Shown: positions 34,588-46,648 of the stretch, piece after piece
Layout: the number at the start of each line of letters is the position of its first letter
Position numbering within the stretch: position 1 is the first letter of the stretch
Assembly (NCBI RefSeq): GCF_009905375.1
Contig: NC_133653.1
Location: forward strand, 60,391,956-60,455,955
Direction: 5' to 3'
DNA length: 64,000 bases
Source of the DNA: Apium graveolens
Lineage: Eukaryota > Streptophyta > Magnoliopsida > Apiales > Apiaceae
Position numbers and translations under genes: made by a program
Notes under the pieces: generated by a model
Told to the model about the DNA's origin: nothing
The model's input: the letters and a program-made list of their open reading frames with translations, nothing else
Database searches by the model: none

Positions 34588-36650
34588 TGTAATAACCCCA
34601 ATTTTTGGAATTTTTGAAACCCTTATGAATAGTATTTTGCTGATTATGCTGAATAAGAAAACTTTTCATGCCACACCATGTAGGGGTTCTTTTATTGATC
34701 TTCTGGGATATTATTAGTACTCTATGTGGTATATAAGTGTATGTAAAGATCGTCAGAATCCAAATCCGAACACTTTGATTTTTCCCGAAAATCCACCAGA
34801 TATCGAAAGAATTGAGTATAAGGTAACAGGATAAAAAGGATTTAAATTCAAGGATTTTAATAGAGGATCATAAAAGGAATATAATGTATTGAGAAAGGTT
34901 AAGGGAACCTAAGTAATAAGATCCCGGGTATGATCCCTCAAACGATAAACGAAAACGAAAGTTAAGCGAACCGTATAACAGATCAGCGGTCATTAGCCAA
35001 ATAATTAAAAGCTAATCAAAGAGATTAGTGGGGATGATGTCATCAAACCAATGAGAAGAGGACAAAGGAGGGAGGGTGACATCACATGGTGACATAAGCA
35101 AGACCAAGTAAGTGTGTTATTGGTTGAATTAGAACCACACAAAAATTACCATGGTAAAAAGGTAACAAAACAAATCAAAAGGTCAACCAACCAAGCCAAC
35201 ACTTCATTTTCACTAAAAACACAAAAATTTTCACCATTCTTCATCTTTGCTCACGGCTTTTCTTCTTTTCCAAAGAAAGAAAAATCAAAGACCTAGTTCC
35301 AAGCTTTGTTAAATTGCAAGGTATTTATCTAAGACTCCTTATGCATAGTTATGGATATCCTATAAGTTTAAGCTCCTAAATCCTTCACAATCTCTTCCTA
35401 AAAATCATGGAAGAAGATGGTGAATAGTGTTTTTCAAGAACTAAAATTTATGTTCTTGAAGTTTTGTTTAGTTTAAGCTTGGATAAGGACTTTAAGGGTG
35501 ATTCCAAGCCATTCTCTTGATTCTCCACTCTCCAAGGAAGGTATAAACCCTCCAAACCCTAACTTTATTTGAGTAATTAGGTTTAGTTTTGTTGATTTTA
35601 ATTCATGGGAGGCTTGCTTGTTGTGAATGTAGAGATTAGTTAGTTTTGTGAAGTTTTGGGGTGGTAATTCTTGGATTGTTGATTAATGAACTTAAGTGTA
35701 GTTAAATTCAAGTTTAAGAATAAGTATAAATTGTTAATGTTGAGTTGTTGGGGCAGTTATGATGTAGTATGGATGGAGTTTTGATTGGGTTGTGATTGTG
35801 GATTGATTGTGGATTGAATTGGAGTGTTTTAAATTTGGGTAATCGCGTAAACATAGCCGTCGTAATGTCTGATTTACTATAGGCTGTTTTTGTTCTTAAA
35901 ATTAGGACCCGTGAACTCACTGCTAGGTTTTGACCATTGCCATGATTAGATAGTTCATGTTACGAGCTTCTTTTTGATATGTAGTTCGTTTGATTCCGAT
36001 GTACGGTTTAGGAGAAACGACCATTTTAAGTAACGGCGTTTCGCGACCGAACCATTACCCCCCGCCTTACTTTGAAACCTTGGTTAAGGACCTTAAATGA
36101 CTAATTGGGGTATGAAACATTTATGTAAAGTGGATTAGGAAGTTGGTAAGGTACTCGCGAAAGAATCGCCTTAAAACTCGTAATGGTTAATTCACTAAAA
36201 ATGGTGGAGCCGAGGGTACTCGAACGACTTAAGAGAATCATTAAGCGCAAAGCGAGCGTTAGAGTCTAAATTGGTTAAAGTATAGGTTTATAAGTGACTT
36301 TGGTTTAATTCCAACTTATATGTTGTTTATAGGTTACCAGACTCGTCCCAAGCCATTTGTAACCCCCAGTCGCTCAGGCAAGTTTTCTACCCGTTATACT
36401 GTTGTGGTGATGTATACTTTTGTATATGCATTATCTTGTGATAGATGCATGATTGTTATTAGCAAATTCTTGCGATATATTGTAGCATGTGATATGGTAT
36501 ATATGCATGCCTGTTTCGTATTCTTGATACATATATCTGTTGATTCAGTTGATAATACATATGCTAGAGATAAGCGGTAATTTGCATATACCCTTAGTAT
36601 AGGGGACCCAAAGGGGAACTTTTTCAAAACCGGGAGTCGAGGCTCCCGAG

Positions 36651-36654
<4 letters not shown>

Positions 36655-36710
<56 letters not shown>

Positions 36711-36714
36711 ATAT
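36655..36714. repeat. AT microsatellite
   Basis: About 60 bases of TA dinucleotide repeats, slightly interrupted towards the right, inside the solo LTR. It lies just after a CGGGAG/CTCCCG inverted repeat (36631-36649). Confidence 0.95.
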
Positions 36715-36760
36715 GAATAGTTTTCAAAACTATGAATCGAATAAGGTTTATTCGATAACT

Positions 36761-37035
36761 TTATTTTATTAATGAATATTATTTTGAATATTCATTCGAG
36801 GGCTTATGACCCCGTTTATTTTATTATTGAATATTATTTTGAATATTCATTCGAGGGCTTATGACTCCGTTTAGTTTATTAATGAATATTATTTTGAATA
36901 TTCATTTGAGGGCTTATGACCCCGTTTATTTTATTATTGAATATTATTTTGAATATTCATTTGAGGGCTTATGACCCCGTTTATTTTATTAATGAATATT
37001 AGTTTGAATATTCATTCGAGGACTTATGACTCTGA
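36761..37035. repeat. Tandem repeat, 55 bp x 5
   Basis: Five head-to-tail units of 55 bases, each starting TTATTTTATTA and ending CTTATGACCCCGT or a variant. Each contains a GAATATT/AATATTC inverted pair. Units differ at only a few positions each. Confidence 0.95.
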
Positions 37036-38959
37036 TTAATTACTAATTATTATTCTTTATTTCAATAAGAAATAATGTGTCGATGATCAAACTCATTTTT
37101 GATTATTCAAATAAAGATATTACTTTCGTATAAGTATATCTTTGGTTATTTAATATTCATTTCAAGTATAAGTTTTACAACTTATACTTCAATTATTTTT
37201 ATAAAGATTATTCTTTATGAGAATATTATTTAAATAATAATATTCAGATATTTTCTAATATATTGGGACTGATTTATTTAATTAAATCAGCATTACTCCA
37301 AACATTCTTGAAAATGTTTGCGAGTCTTCAAAATGATTTTAAAAGTTAGAGCGGATCCCAAAACCCATTTTTATATATTTAAGATCTTCCTTTAAAAGGG
37401 GATTTAAATATTCGCTCAAAACCTAAGGGATCCGGCTCTGTGGTGTGTTTTATATTCGCAACAAGGTTGCTATTTTGATAAAAGAGTTTTTGATTACTTA
37501 TCCAATACTCGGGAAGTAAAATTCTTGGAACAAGTTAATCCATTAACAGGCATCACCTGGGAAATATCGGTGAGTTTTCCTTTCCAACTAGATACGACTT
37601 CTTGGTGGAGCCGTATCAACAAGTTTCTACTTGGGGAAAGTGGGGACGAGCTTTACGTTTCAGAGTCATGGATTTCATCTGAACTAGGAGTGGCGTAAGT
37701 GGTCGAGTGGCACCGGCCCAGCCTAATTATATTGGCCCAAATGGCCTGGAAGTTCCGCTAAGACGGTCCATTCCTTAGGAGTCCAGTGTTCGGTTGACAA
37801 GTAAATCCGACAGGTTCTCCTCTACATATAGAAAATGGTGGGGTTGTACTACTGCGACTGATCATCGTAAGTGGTCTTCCTGGCGCGACAAACTCCCGTA
37901 ATGAGTTCATCATCCAATTGGATATTTCTGCAACACTACCCAGAGCACTTCGATAGAAAGGCTACGATTGGGCGATTGTTGAGTGTTGGCAGGGTCGAGT
38001 TTTCAAAATGATGTTTGCATCAAATGAAGTATCTCGTAACTTCATTTTATTTTGATGATATTTTAAAGATTGATTTTATACAAGTTTTGTCTTGTAGCTT
38101 AATCTATGGGATGAACTAATTATAACTTGAACGGTGGTAGTTCAAGTAGTATTCGGAAAAGATATAAGTATATTGGAGTATCTTGTAACTTCATCTTTTA
38201 AACTTATATCTAGTAAATGATTATCTTATGCATGGCAAAGATTTTCAGAAAAACGTTGAGACAAGGTTAGATATATGAGATCACCTTGCAACGATATTTT
38301 TATACAGTTATAAACTGGAACTCTGTGTATATTATGCATGAAAGAGGACTTCCAAGATTTTGAAAAGTATATATACATATATACTGAATATTTTGCGACT
38401 TGATCGCGTTAAGATATCAACTTGGTTCATTTCTTCTTGACCAAGACTTTCATGAGTACTATGAGAATGCTCATATATTGTAAATCATTATACATATTAT
38501 TTTGGTGGGCTTGTTGCTCACCCTTGCTTTCTTCTTTCATCACACAACATCAGATAGACAAGATGAACAGGACCAAGCTCCCAATTCGCGAGCGGATAGG
38601 AAACGTTCCGCAGTTTCCTATAGGCGTTGATGTCACTGTAGCTGAGGTAGGAACTACCAATAGGCTAGGCTTTCAACTTTTGATGTACCAGATTATGTAT
38701 ATTTATGAATTGTAATAATGGCAAAGAAATGTAAATTTATTCAGAAACCCTTTTGAGGTGTAATGGCTTATAATTGTGGAATAAAATGACTTGTGTTATT
38801 TTTTTGGGTATTCATCTCCGAGACTATAACTTGCGGTGTGTGTGTTTATTGTGGGGTCACAGTACAGAGTAGTTGATTATTTATTAAGATTGGGTGTTAT
38901 TAAGGGAAATGGAACTCGTGACAACCCGAATCCCCAACCCCGGATTTGGGGGTGTTATA

Positions 38960-38964
38960 ATACA
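38960..38964. repeat. Target site duplication, right copy (ATACA)
   Basis: Exact match to 34583-34587; Copia-3 coding resumes directly after it with the codons for the protease-integrase linker. Confidence 0.9.
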
Positions 38965-40100
38965 GGCGTGGTAACATTTATGAAGCTAAGCTTTCAACAA
39001 ATACTGATGGTTCTGCAATCTGTCTGATGAGTAGAGCATCAATTGAAGAAAGCTGGAATTGGCACAAGAAACTCTCTCATTTAAATTTCAACAATATAAA
39101 TGAGCTGGTCAAGAAAGATCTTGTGAGAGGACTGCCAAAGTCAGTATTTGCTCCTGATGGCCTTTGTGATTCTTGTCAGAAGGCCAAACAAAGAAAATCT
39201 TCATTCAAGAGCAAGACTGAATCATCAATTCTTGAGCCTTATCATCTATTACATGTTGATCTATTTGGTCCAGTGAATGTCATGTCTATTGCAAAGAAGA
39301 AATATGCATTGGTCATAGTGGATGAGTTCACTAGATACACATGGGTGTATTTCTTGCACACAAAAAGTGAAACTGCATCTATCTTGATTGATCATGTTAA
39401 ACAACTGGATAAAGTGATCAAAGACTCTGTGAAAACAATAAGGAGTGATAATGGCACTGAGTTAAAGAATTTGATAATGGAAGAGTTCTGCAAAAACCAT
39501 GGAATTAAGCAGGATTTTTCTGCTCCTGGAACTCCACAGCAAAATGGAGTTGTTGAAAGGAAGAATAGAACTCTCATTGAAGTTGCATGGACAATGCTTG
39601 AAGAAGCAAAGCTTCCAACCTATTTCTGGGCTGAAGCTGTGCAGACTGCTTGTTTTACTCAAAATGCAACACTCATTAACAAGCAAGGAAAAATACCATA
39701 TGAGATGGTGAAGAAAAAGAAGCCAAATCTGGAGTACTTTCATGTATTTGGATGCAAGTGTTTTGTTCTCAAGACTCATCCTGAACAGCTATCCAAGTTT
39801 GATCTAAAAGCTGATGAAGGAATCTTTGTTGGATATCCACTTTCCACAAAAGCCTTCAGAGTCTATAATTTGAGAACAAGAGTGATCATGGAATCTATCA
39901 ATGTCTCTTTTGATGACAAGAAGATTACTGGTCTTGAAGATTTTATTGACCATGATCAGCTGAGATTTGAAAATGAAGACTCAAAGTCTGATACTGAAAA
40001 TCCTGACAGTCTAAGTCCTGATACTGTAAACTCTGATGGATTAAACTCTGATGTTATTGAAACTGTGGTGACTACGCCAAAGGAAGATGCACCTATGCAG
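38965..40100 (+). pseudogene. int: Copia-3 integrase (5' end split off by insertion)
   Basis: Resumes after the solo LTR. The zinc region is intact in layout (WHKKLSHLNF, then CDSCQKAKQ). The catalytic core keeps all three acids: Asp in HVDLFGP (39258), Asp in RSDNGTEL (39447) and Glu in VERKNRT (39555). The C-terminal part (HVFGCKCFV, VGYPLSTKAF, VSFDDKK) is open to about 40097, where a run of six G shifts the frame. This integrase domain is the least damaged pol domain in the window, but no intact polyprotein can be made because the insertion separates it from gag and protease. Confidence 0.9.
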
Positions 40101-41409
40101 GGGGGAGCATACTCAAGATCTTACCACATCTCAAGAAGCATCAGAACATACATCTGGCTCTTCAAGTTCTGATTCGTCAAGTTCTGATAAGCCAAGTTCT
40201 GATAGTGCTGAAAATCTAAATTCTGAAGAATCCAACTCAGAGAGCATAGTTTCAGGGGGAGCATCAGAAAATGGAATTGAAGACAGCATGGATCATGGGG
40301 GAGCATCCAGTTCTAGAGAAAACCTTCCATCTGCAAGGAAGTGGACTAAATCACATACACCTGATTTGATAATTGGAAATCCTGATGCAGGTGTCAGAAC
40401 TAGAACAGGTACTTCAAACGAATGTCTTTACAATTCTTTTCTCTCTCAGACTGAGCCAAAGAAAGTGGAAGAAGGTCTTCAAGCTGCTGATTGGGTGCAA
40501 GCAATGCAGGAAAAGTTAAATGAATTTGAAAGAAACAAAGTCTGGACCCTAGTGCCAAGACCAAAGAATAGATCTGTTGTTGGTACAAAATGGGTATTCA
40601 GAAACAAAACTGACAGTGATGGGATAATTACAAGGAATAAGGCAAGGCTGGTTGCAAAAGGATATTCTCAATAGGAGGGAATTGATTATGATGAAACATT
40701 CTCACCAGTTGCTAGGTTAGAAGCCATAAGGATATTTTTGGCTTATGCTGCTCACAAAAAGTTTATTGTCTTTCAAATGGATGTGAAAAGTGCTTTTCTC
40801 AATGGATAATTGGAGGAGGAAGTATATGTTGAACAACTTCCAGGCTTTGTAGATTCCAAACATCCAGATTATGTCTACAGGCTTGATAAAGCACTTTATG
40901 GACTTAAGCAAGCTCCTAGATCATGGTATGAGACTTTAGCTCAGTTTCTTCTGGAAAGTGGATTCAACAGAGGAACTATAGACAAAACACTGTTCTACCT
41001 CAACCATGGAAAGGACTTACTTCTGGTCCAGATTTATGTTGATGATATCATTTTTGGGTCTACAAATGACAGACTCTGCAAGAAGTTTGCCAAACTGATG
41101 CAGTCAAGGTATTAGATGAGTATGATAGGGGAACTTAGCTATTTTCTGGGCCTTCAAGTCAAGCAGAATGAAGAAGGCACTTTTATTTGTCAAACTAAGT
41201 ACACCAGAAACTTGCTGAAGAAATTTGGAATGCAAGATTGTTCAAGTGCATCCACTCCCATGGCCACTGCAACAAAACTGGACAAGGATACTGGTAAATC
41301 AGTAGATATTACTGATTACAGAGGTATGATTGGCTCTCTACTCTATCTAACTGCTAGTAGACCTGATATCATGTATGCTACCTGTCTTTGTGCAAGATTT
41401 CAAGCAGAT
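40087..41409 (+). pseudogene. pol: Copia-3 reverse transcriptase, truncated
   Basis: Second frame after the slip in the G run at 40097-40102. The Ser-Asp-rich linker contains two further purine tracts (GGGGGAGCATC at about 40255 and 40297). RT blocks follow: [40 protein letters not shown] and the catalytic YVDDIIFGS at 41035. Stops at 40672 (TAG), 40807 (TAA) and 41113 (TAG) interrupt it. It ends at SRPDIM...CARFQADP, where chromovirus sequence begins at a TCCAAA junction. RNase H is missing from the element. Confidence 0.9.
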
Positions 41410-44400
41410 CCAAACCCGGGTCAGAAGTTTGGGGTCCACACACACCTTATTTATAACCTGCTTATAACAATATTAAAGATAATAATAATACTATGCAATT
41501 TTTCATAACAGGTTAATATATTTATTTGTTAATATTAAAAATAACTACCACGGATCGCAACAGGTTAAAGTATGCACACAAGCCAAGCACACTAATATAT
41601 TACAAACCGTTCAAAACCCAACTATTCCAAACTCAAACTGAGTATTAAACATTATTACAACCTTTTACAGACTTAAATTATTTCAAAAGAAGCCTACTAG
41701 CTCAGCTTCCTCAACCTGAACCCCTAGCTCTCGCGCTGCACTGGGGATCCTCTTTACCAACTGGTTCCTTTTTAACTGGAAAGAATATAAACAACATTGC
41801 ACAAATGAGCTAACTAGCTCAGCAAGTCACAATGACAAAACTGAGAATAATGATCATAAGGTGAACATGATTATGATATCAAGTGAACAATGGATTATGA
41901 TTTAGAATTGGATATTATCCTTTTAATTTAAAAACCAAGGTTAGACTGCTGATCAGTCACGCACAAACCTCGAGCAAGGCACACAACATTGCTCTAACTA
42001 CTGGATCCAAGGCACACATTGGCCTAACTTGACCATTGTATGGTCTGACCACGAATCTGGTCCATCATTTTATAAAAAAAATCCAATTCTAACATAACAA
42101 CAAAATATACCATAATAAACAATAACCAGAATCAATAACAACAATAAGTGTTTAACAATGAAAGGGTTTTAATCCTTGTAAGGATCAATAAGGCAATTTA
42201 AAAGCTTGGATGCTGGGTAATGAAAGAATTGGATAACAAAGGAATCAACATTTCAGGGTTTCAAAGATTTGGGCTTTCAAAGCATAGGATGTAATGGTTG
42301 AGTATACAAGTAATTTAGTTCAGTGTTTGGGATTCTGTTTGCATGTATTTATAGAGTAGTATCGTATACTTGAGGTTCGTGTTTGGGTATACAACAATCA
42401 ATGGTATAGAAAGAATAAGGTTCATGGCTCAAGAACAATAACTGGAATCAGGGTTTGGGTTTCAGTGCTTCAAACACTTACAATATCAACAAGACCATCA
42501 AGTACTACAATATTTCGAGAAAGTTCAGAACATTTGCCTGGTATTAGCTTACTATACTGCACTTGCTTCCAATCACAACCGTCTTACTCCTCAACTATCT
42601 GTTTCCCTTTCCTACGTCATTCCTCTTCTGCTCACATATCATAAGCATCTATCAATAATTGACTCATAGAATTCTATTCAACACATACTTCTATCTACCC
42701 TTCGTTTCACCCAAATCCGATTAACGGATTGAAAGTTATGCAATAATCAAGTAAACACCGAATATATAGACCGATAGTCAATCAACAAGTCACATATAGC
42801 ACATAATACATCACGTAATCAATGATATATTATTTATAAAGAAGTCTCGGGTCATAAATAGGCTTTCTGATATTTAAAATGATTTTTAAAACATTTCGGA
42901 ATTAAAACGGGTCGTTGGATCAATTTTGGATTAATAAACAGGGTTCGGTTGGCCAATTCTGGCTCCAAAATAATTTTAGAATAATTATCGAGCCTTGGAA
43001 ATAATTTAGAATAATATTTTAAAGCTCGAAACTATTTTTCGGAATTTTTAAATCATTTTTAAATAATTAAATCTAATTAAATAATTAATTAAAATCAATT
43101 AATACTTAATTAAATCAATTAATCAATTAATTTTCGAATTAATTGACCAATTAATCAATTAAAATTAACTGAAATTGATTAACTAATTAATTTAGATTTA
43201 TTTTTGAATTAAAAATAATTTTCGGAATTAAAATAATAATTTTTAGAATTTTCAGAAATTAAAAATGAATTTTTATAATAAAAATAAATAGGAAATATGA
43301 TTTTTAAACATTTTTAAAACAGGAATCCTAAATTTGCAAAGTCTGGAAACTTCAGGGACCTAACTGTATCGTCCCCAAAAGTCCAGGGACCAAACTGTAA
43401 ATTTTACACCCCGTCGCCCGAAAACACAGAGGTGGCCGGAGAACACGTACCCGGCGTCCTCACCCCACCAACACCTCCAGATCACATCTATACTTTACCG
43501 GGAACACAACCAAGCCAACAAATCGTTCTAATCATCCCTGAGTTGGCAGGAATTTGGCCGTGAAGTTTGCCAGTTTCCGGCGAACTTCGGAAATATTCAA
43601 AATACAACTCCCTTCTCTACAGACCTCGGTGATTCATGAAATTTATACGACTAAATTGCAAATTTCACAGAGAATACAATCCACTATACCACAACATCAA
43701 TCTATTCCAGAATAAGAAACCCCCAAATTTCAATTAAGAACATTCATACGGGTTATAAACCCTAATTTTAAAATTCGAAAATCAAACTCAAATTTGAACA
43801 TGTTATTGAACTCCAAATCAGACGTATAATATATCAAAATCATCAGGAAAACAAGCTCTACAACATACAATCATCAAATCATACAAACAATCATCCAAAC
43901 AAAAATTCATATTTTTAATAAATTTAATTCGAAAATACGGGTTTTATTGCAAATCAGTACAATTTGTACTGCGGTCTTGGTCTCAGCGCCTGGTTACACG
44001 TACTACGAAGTGATAATTGGGATAGTTTAATAAAAAGCTCTCGTTTATCGAAAATACGGGTTTTATTGATTTACCGAAATGAATATTGTATCGAAAATGT
44101 TGCGCCGGGACCCGCGCAGGACAAACCGTACGCCGGATCGAAAAAGTCGAAACATGGAATATGCTCGGAATATTACAATTAGGTTAGGAAGGAGTTCTCG
44201 GAAGAGTTTCGGGTTCCAAAAACGTAACAACGGGTGACGTCGGTTGGTTCCCGTTTTTATAAAATAGATTTTAAATACTCGGAAAAAGATTTTATAAATT
44301 TCATATGATCCTTATAAATCCATAAATCAACATAAAAATAATTAGGAAGATATGACAATTATCTATGTTTTATTTTGGACATATAAAAATTAAAATACTC

Positions 44401-44528
44401 AATTAATACTACTTTTGAATATCCAAGTACAGATAACGCTTAACAATTAACTCACAGAATAGATACTGAACACACATAATAATTATTTAATAGCAAAAAT
44501 AATTACACGATATATCCCGGATATTACA
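41410..44528 (-). repeat. Chromovirus LTR, left copy, truncated
   Basis: Aligns to 46662-49985. It lacks the terminal 13 bp seen in the other copy and differs inside at about 43930-44095, where CGAAAATACGGGTTTTATTG occurs twice. AT-rich with many AATTAATT words at 43060-43200. Confidence 0.9.
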
Positions 44529-44543
44529 TCCTTCCCCCTTAAA
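44529..44543 (-). promoter_or_regulatory. Chromovirus polypurine tract, left unit
   Basis: Minus-strand AAGGGGGAAGGA directly before the LTR start TGTAATATCC. The same tract is at about 49986-49998. Confidence 0.8.
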
Positions 44544-44565
44544 AGAATTATGTCCTCAGAATCTC

Positions 44566-45511
44566 CTAAGAAAACAAATGAGGGTACTTTTCTCTCATAT
44601 CACTTTCTAACTCCCAGGTTGACTCTTCAACCTTTGGGTTTCTCCACAATACTCTTACTAACTTTACCACTTTATTTCTCAATACTTTCACTCTTTCCTC
44701 TAGAATCTCTATCGGACTCTCTACATATGACAAATCTGCCTGAAGCTCTATTGGCTCATATTCTATTACATGCCTGGAGTCTGGATTATATTTCTTAAGC
44801 ATTGATACGTGAAAAATATTGTAAATGTACTCCATGTGCGGTGGTAATGCCAATTCATAAGCTACTTTTCCAATACGCTTTAGAATTTCAAAAGGTCCGA
44901 CATATCTTGGGCTTAGCTTCCCTTTCTTCCCAAACCTCGTTAGTCCTTTCCATGGTGATACTTTCAATAATACCAAGCTCCCTTCTTCAAATTCCATGTC
45001 CTTCCTTGACTGGTCTGCATACTTTCTCTGACGATTTTGTGCGGCTATTAATCTCTTCTGGATAATTTCAACAACTTCCTTTGTTTCCTGCACCAATTCA
45101 GGTCCAAGTATTTTGCGTTCTCCTACTTCGTCCCAATACACTGGAGATCTACATTTGCGTCCATAAAGGGCTTCATAGGGTGGCATCCCAATACTGGCAT
45201 GATAACTGTTGTTGTAAGCAAACTCTACCAGAGGTAAATGTTCGTCCCAACTTCCTTTGAAATCAATAGCACAAACACGTAACATGTCCTCGATTGTCTG
45301 GATCGTTCTTTCACTTTGGCCGTCCGTCTGCGGGTGATAGGTTGTACTCATATTCAATCTTGTTCCCAAACATTCTTGAAAACTCTTCCAGAATCTTGAA
45401 TTAAACCTTGGATCTCGATCAGATACGATAGTCACTAGAACTCCATGACGAACTACAATTTCTTTTAGGTACATATGGACTAACTTGTCGAGCGAAAATC
45501 TTTCATTTATA
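44566..45511 (-). pseudogene. int: Chromovirus integrase C-terminal part, left copy
   Basis: Nearly identical to part of the right-hand copy: catalytic Asp in SDRDPRFNS, Glu in DGQSERTIQ, GPY-type block (RYVGPFEILKRIGKVAYELA), then a chromodomain-like tail (PIEILEERVKVLRNKVVKLV, ending MREKYPHLFS). The match starts abruptly at about 45511, so the upstream half of pol is deleted in this unit. It is followed by the AAGGGGGAAGGA purine tract before the LTR. Confidence 0.85.
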
Positions 45512-46087
45512 TTTGAATCAAATCTTTGCATAAAGGAAAAGTTTTGTAAAACAGGAATATCTCTTTTTGAAAACAGTTGTAACTAAGTAAATTGCAGGTT
45601 TCTTTACAGAATATAAATAGTTATGGAAAACAGGGTACATGGTATCACAGGGTATAACTGGTGCAATAAATAAGGTAAGGTAAAACATGTGCAATAGAAT
45701 AAATGATAGTGCTGGAAAGGAAAAAGGTACTGATATATATAGATCAAAAGTTTTAGGTTATACAAGCGTAAAGACGCTTCGGAAGTAAAAGCAAAAAGGG
45801 TACAACAACCTACTCACTCATCAGCATCGCTAGTCTATAAATACAACTCAAAAGTCTACTGATACTCACTACACACTACTGTACATACTATACAACCATA
45901 CAACACTACTCAGCATCTCCATCTCTGGATCTCTGACTCATGGCAAGTCTGGACCTCCAATCTCCTCAAGCTCCTCTAGAACCCACTTAGCCCATTCCAC
46001 TAGGAAATCAGGGGTGATGTCCTCATGTGTAGCCTCAGCAATCCTCACTGCAGCTGTCCTACGAAATGCCTGTAGCCTCTCTCTGAG
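45512..46087 (-). other. Chromovirus non-coding stretch across the internal deletion
   Basis: AT-rich, with no gene after a short gag continuation (minus strand about 46087-45945, words LRERLQAFRRTAA and FLVEWAKWVLEELEE). The junction with integrase is at about 45511, where the two copies stop matching after CATTTATA. Confidence 0.6.
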
Positions 46088-46450
46088 TCACCTCTCACCA
46101 CTCTCAATCTCTCTGGTACGCATAATATGTAGTAACTCCTGGATCTGACCCTGAAGGAATCGCTGCTCCATAAGGCAAGCCTCAAACTGATGATATGGGA
46201 CAGGATAGGAAGAGAACTGGAAAGGTACTCCTGTGACTGAATAACTAGTAAAGCCTGAATCAGCAGGTGGGGGTCCTCTAACAGATAGCCTCATGCCTGG
46301 AGGTGGAATAACCTGCAGTGGTACCGGCTGCAACACCGGTGGAGGTAGAATAGCCAATGCTGGTGGAACAACAGGATGTGGATCCGAAGACGGCACTTCA
46401 ACTGAAGGCTCTGAGTGATCAACTGATACGGGAATAAAAGAGTCGGCCAT
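46088..46450 (-). pseudogene. gag: Chromovirus gag N-terminal part
   Basis: ATG at 46450 on the minus strand, about 175 bases from the primer site. Proline-rich N-terminus (PHPVVPPALAILPPPV), then a Phe/Gln-rich stretch and a short helical segment (MEQRFLQGQIQELLHIMRTR). A TGA at 46088 interrupts it but the frame continues about 45 codons. The zinc knuckle, protease and RT are missing through the deletion. Confidence 0.65.
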
Positions 46451-46621
46451 CTCTACTATCTGAAATCATGTCGCAATATAAGAGTCTCGAACCACAACGC
46501 GAATTACACTAATACCTGATATACCGAAGCACTCAACCTCTCGACGTTCTATCTTTCTATTTCTTACTTCTAATCCTAACCCTCTACCCATTCCTGTCAA
46601 CCTAGGCTTGTGTCAGTGACT

Positions 46622-46648
46622 TATAACCTGTAGCTCTGATACTAAACC
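46622..46648 (-). promoter_or_regulatory. Chromovirus primer binding site region
   Basis: Minus strand after the LTR end GCGCGACA: GGTTTAGTATCAGAGCTAC. It contains AGTATCAGAGC, close to the initiator tRNA-Met site TGGTATCAGAGC. Confidence 0.65.

Larger units (their letters stand above)
34588..38959 (+). mobile_element. Large solo LTR (4.37 kb), gypsy-like, inserted in Copia-3
   Basis: It starts TGTAATAACCCC and ends GGGGGTGTTATA, flanked by ATACA on both sides. No gag or pol coding is seen and no internal direct repeat long enough to be two LTRs, so a solo LTR left by recombination is the best reading. The terminal sequences resemble long LTRs of chromovirus-type Ty3/gypsy elements (the chromovirus LTR here starts TGTAATATCC on its coding strand). 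The last dinucleotide is TA instead of CA, one transition. Short ORFs inside (such as 36320-36580) are not supported as genes. Orientation is inferred from the ends. Confidence 0.78.

Noticed and set aside
36320..36580. Open frame of 86 residues in the solo LTR
   Set aside because: Lies in LTR sequence next to a TA tract; no domain or conservation is visible.
36761..37035. Centromeric satellite
   Set aside because: Only five 55-bp units, confined to one LTR; no long array.
43060..43200. AATTAATT-rich stretch as a matrix attachment or origin
   Set aside because: Present in both chromovirus LTRs as simple AT-rich LTR sequence; nothing else supports such a role.
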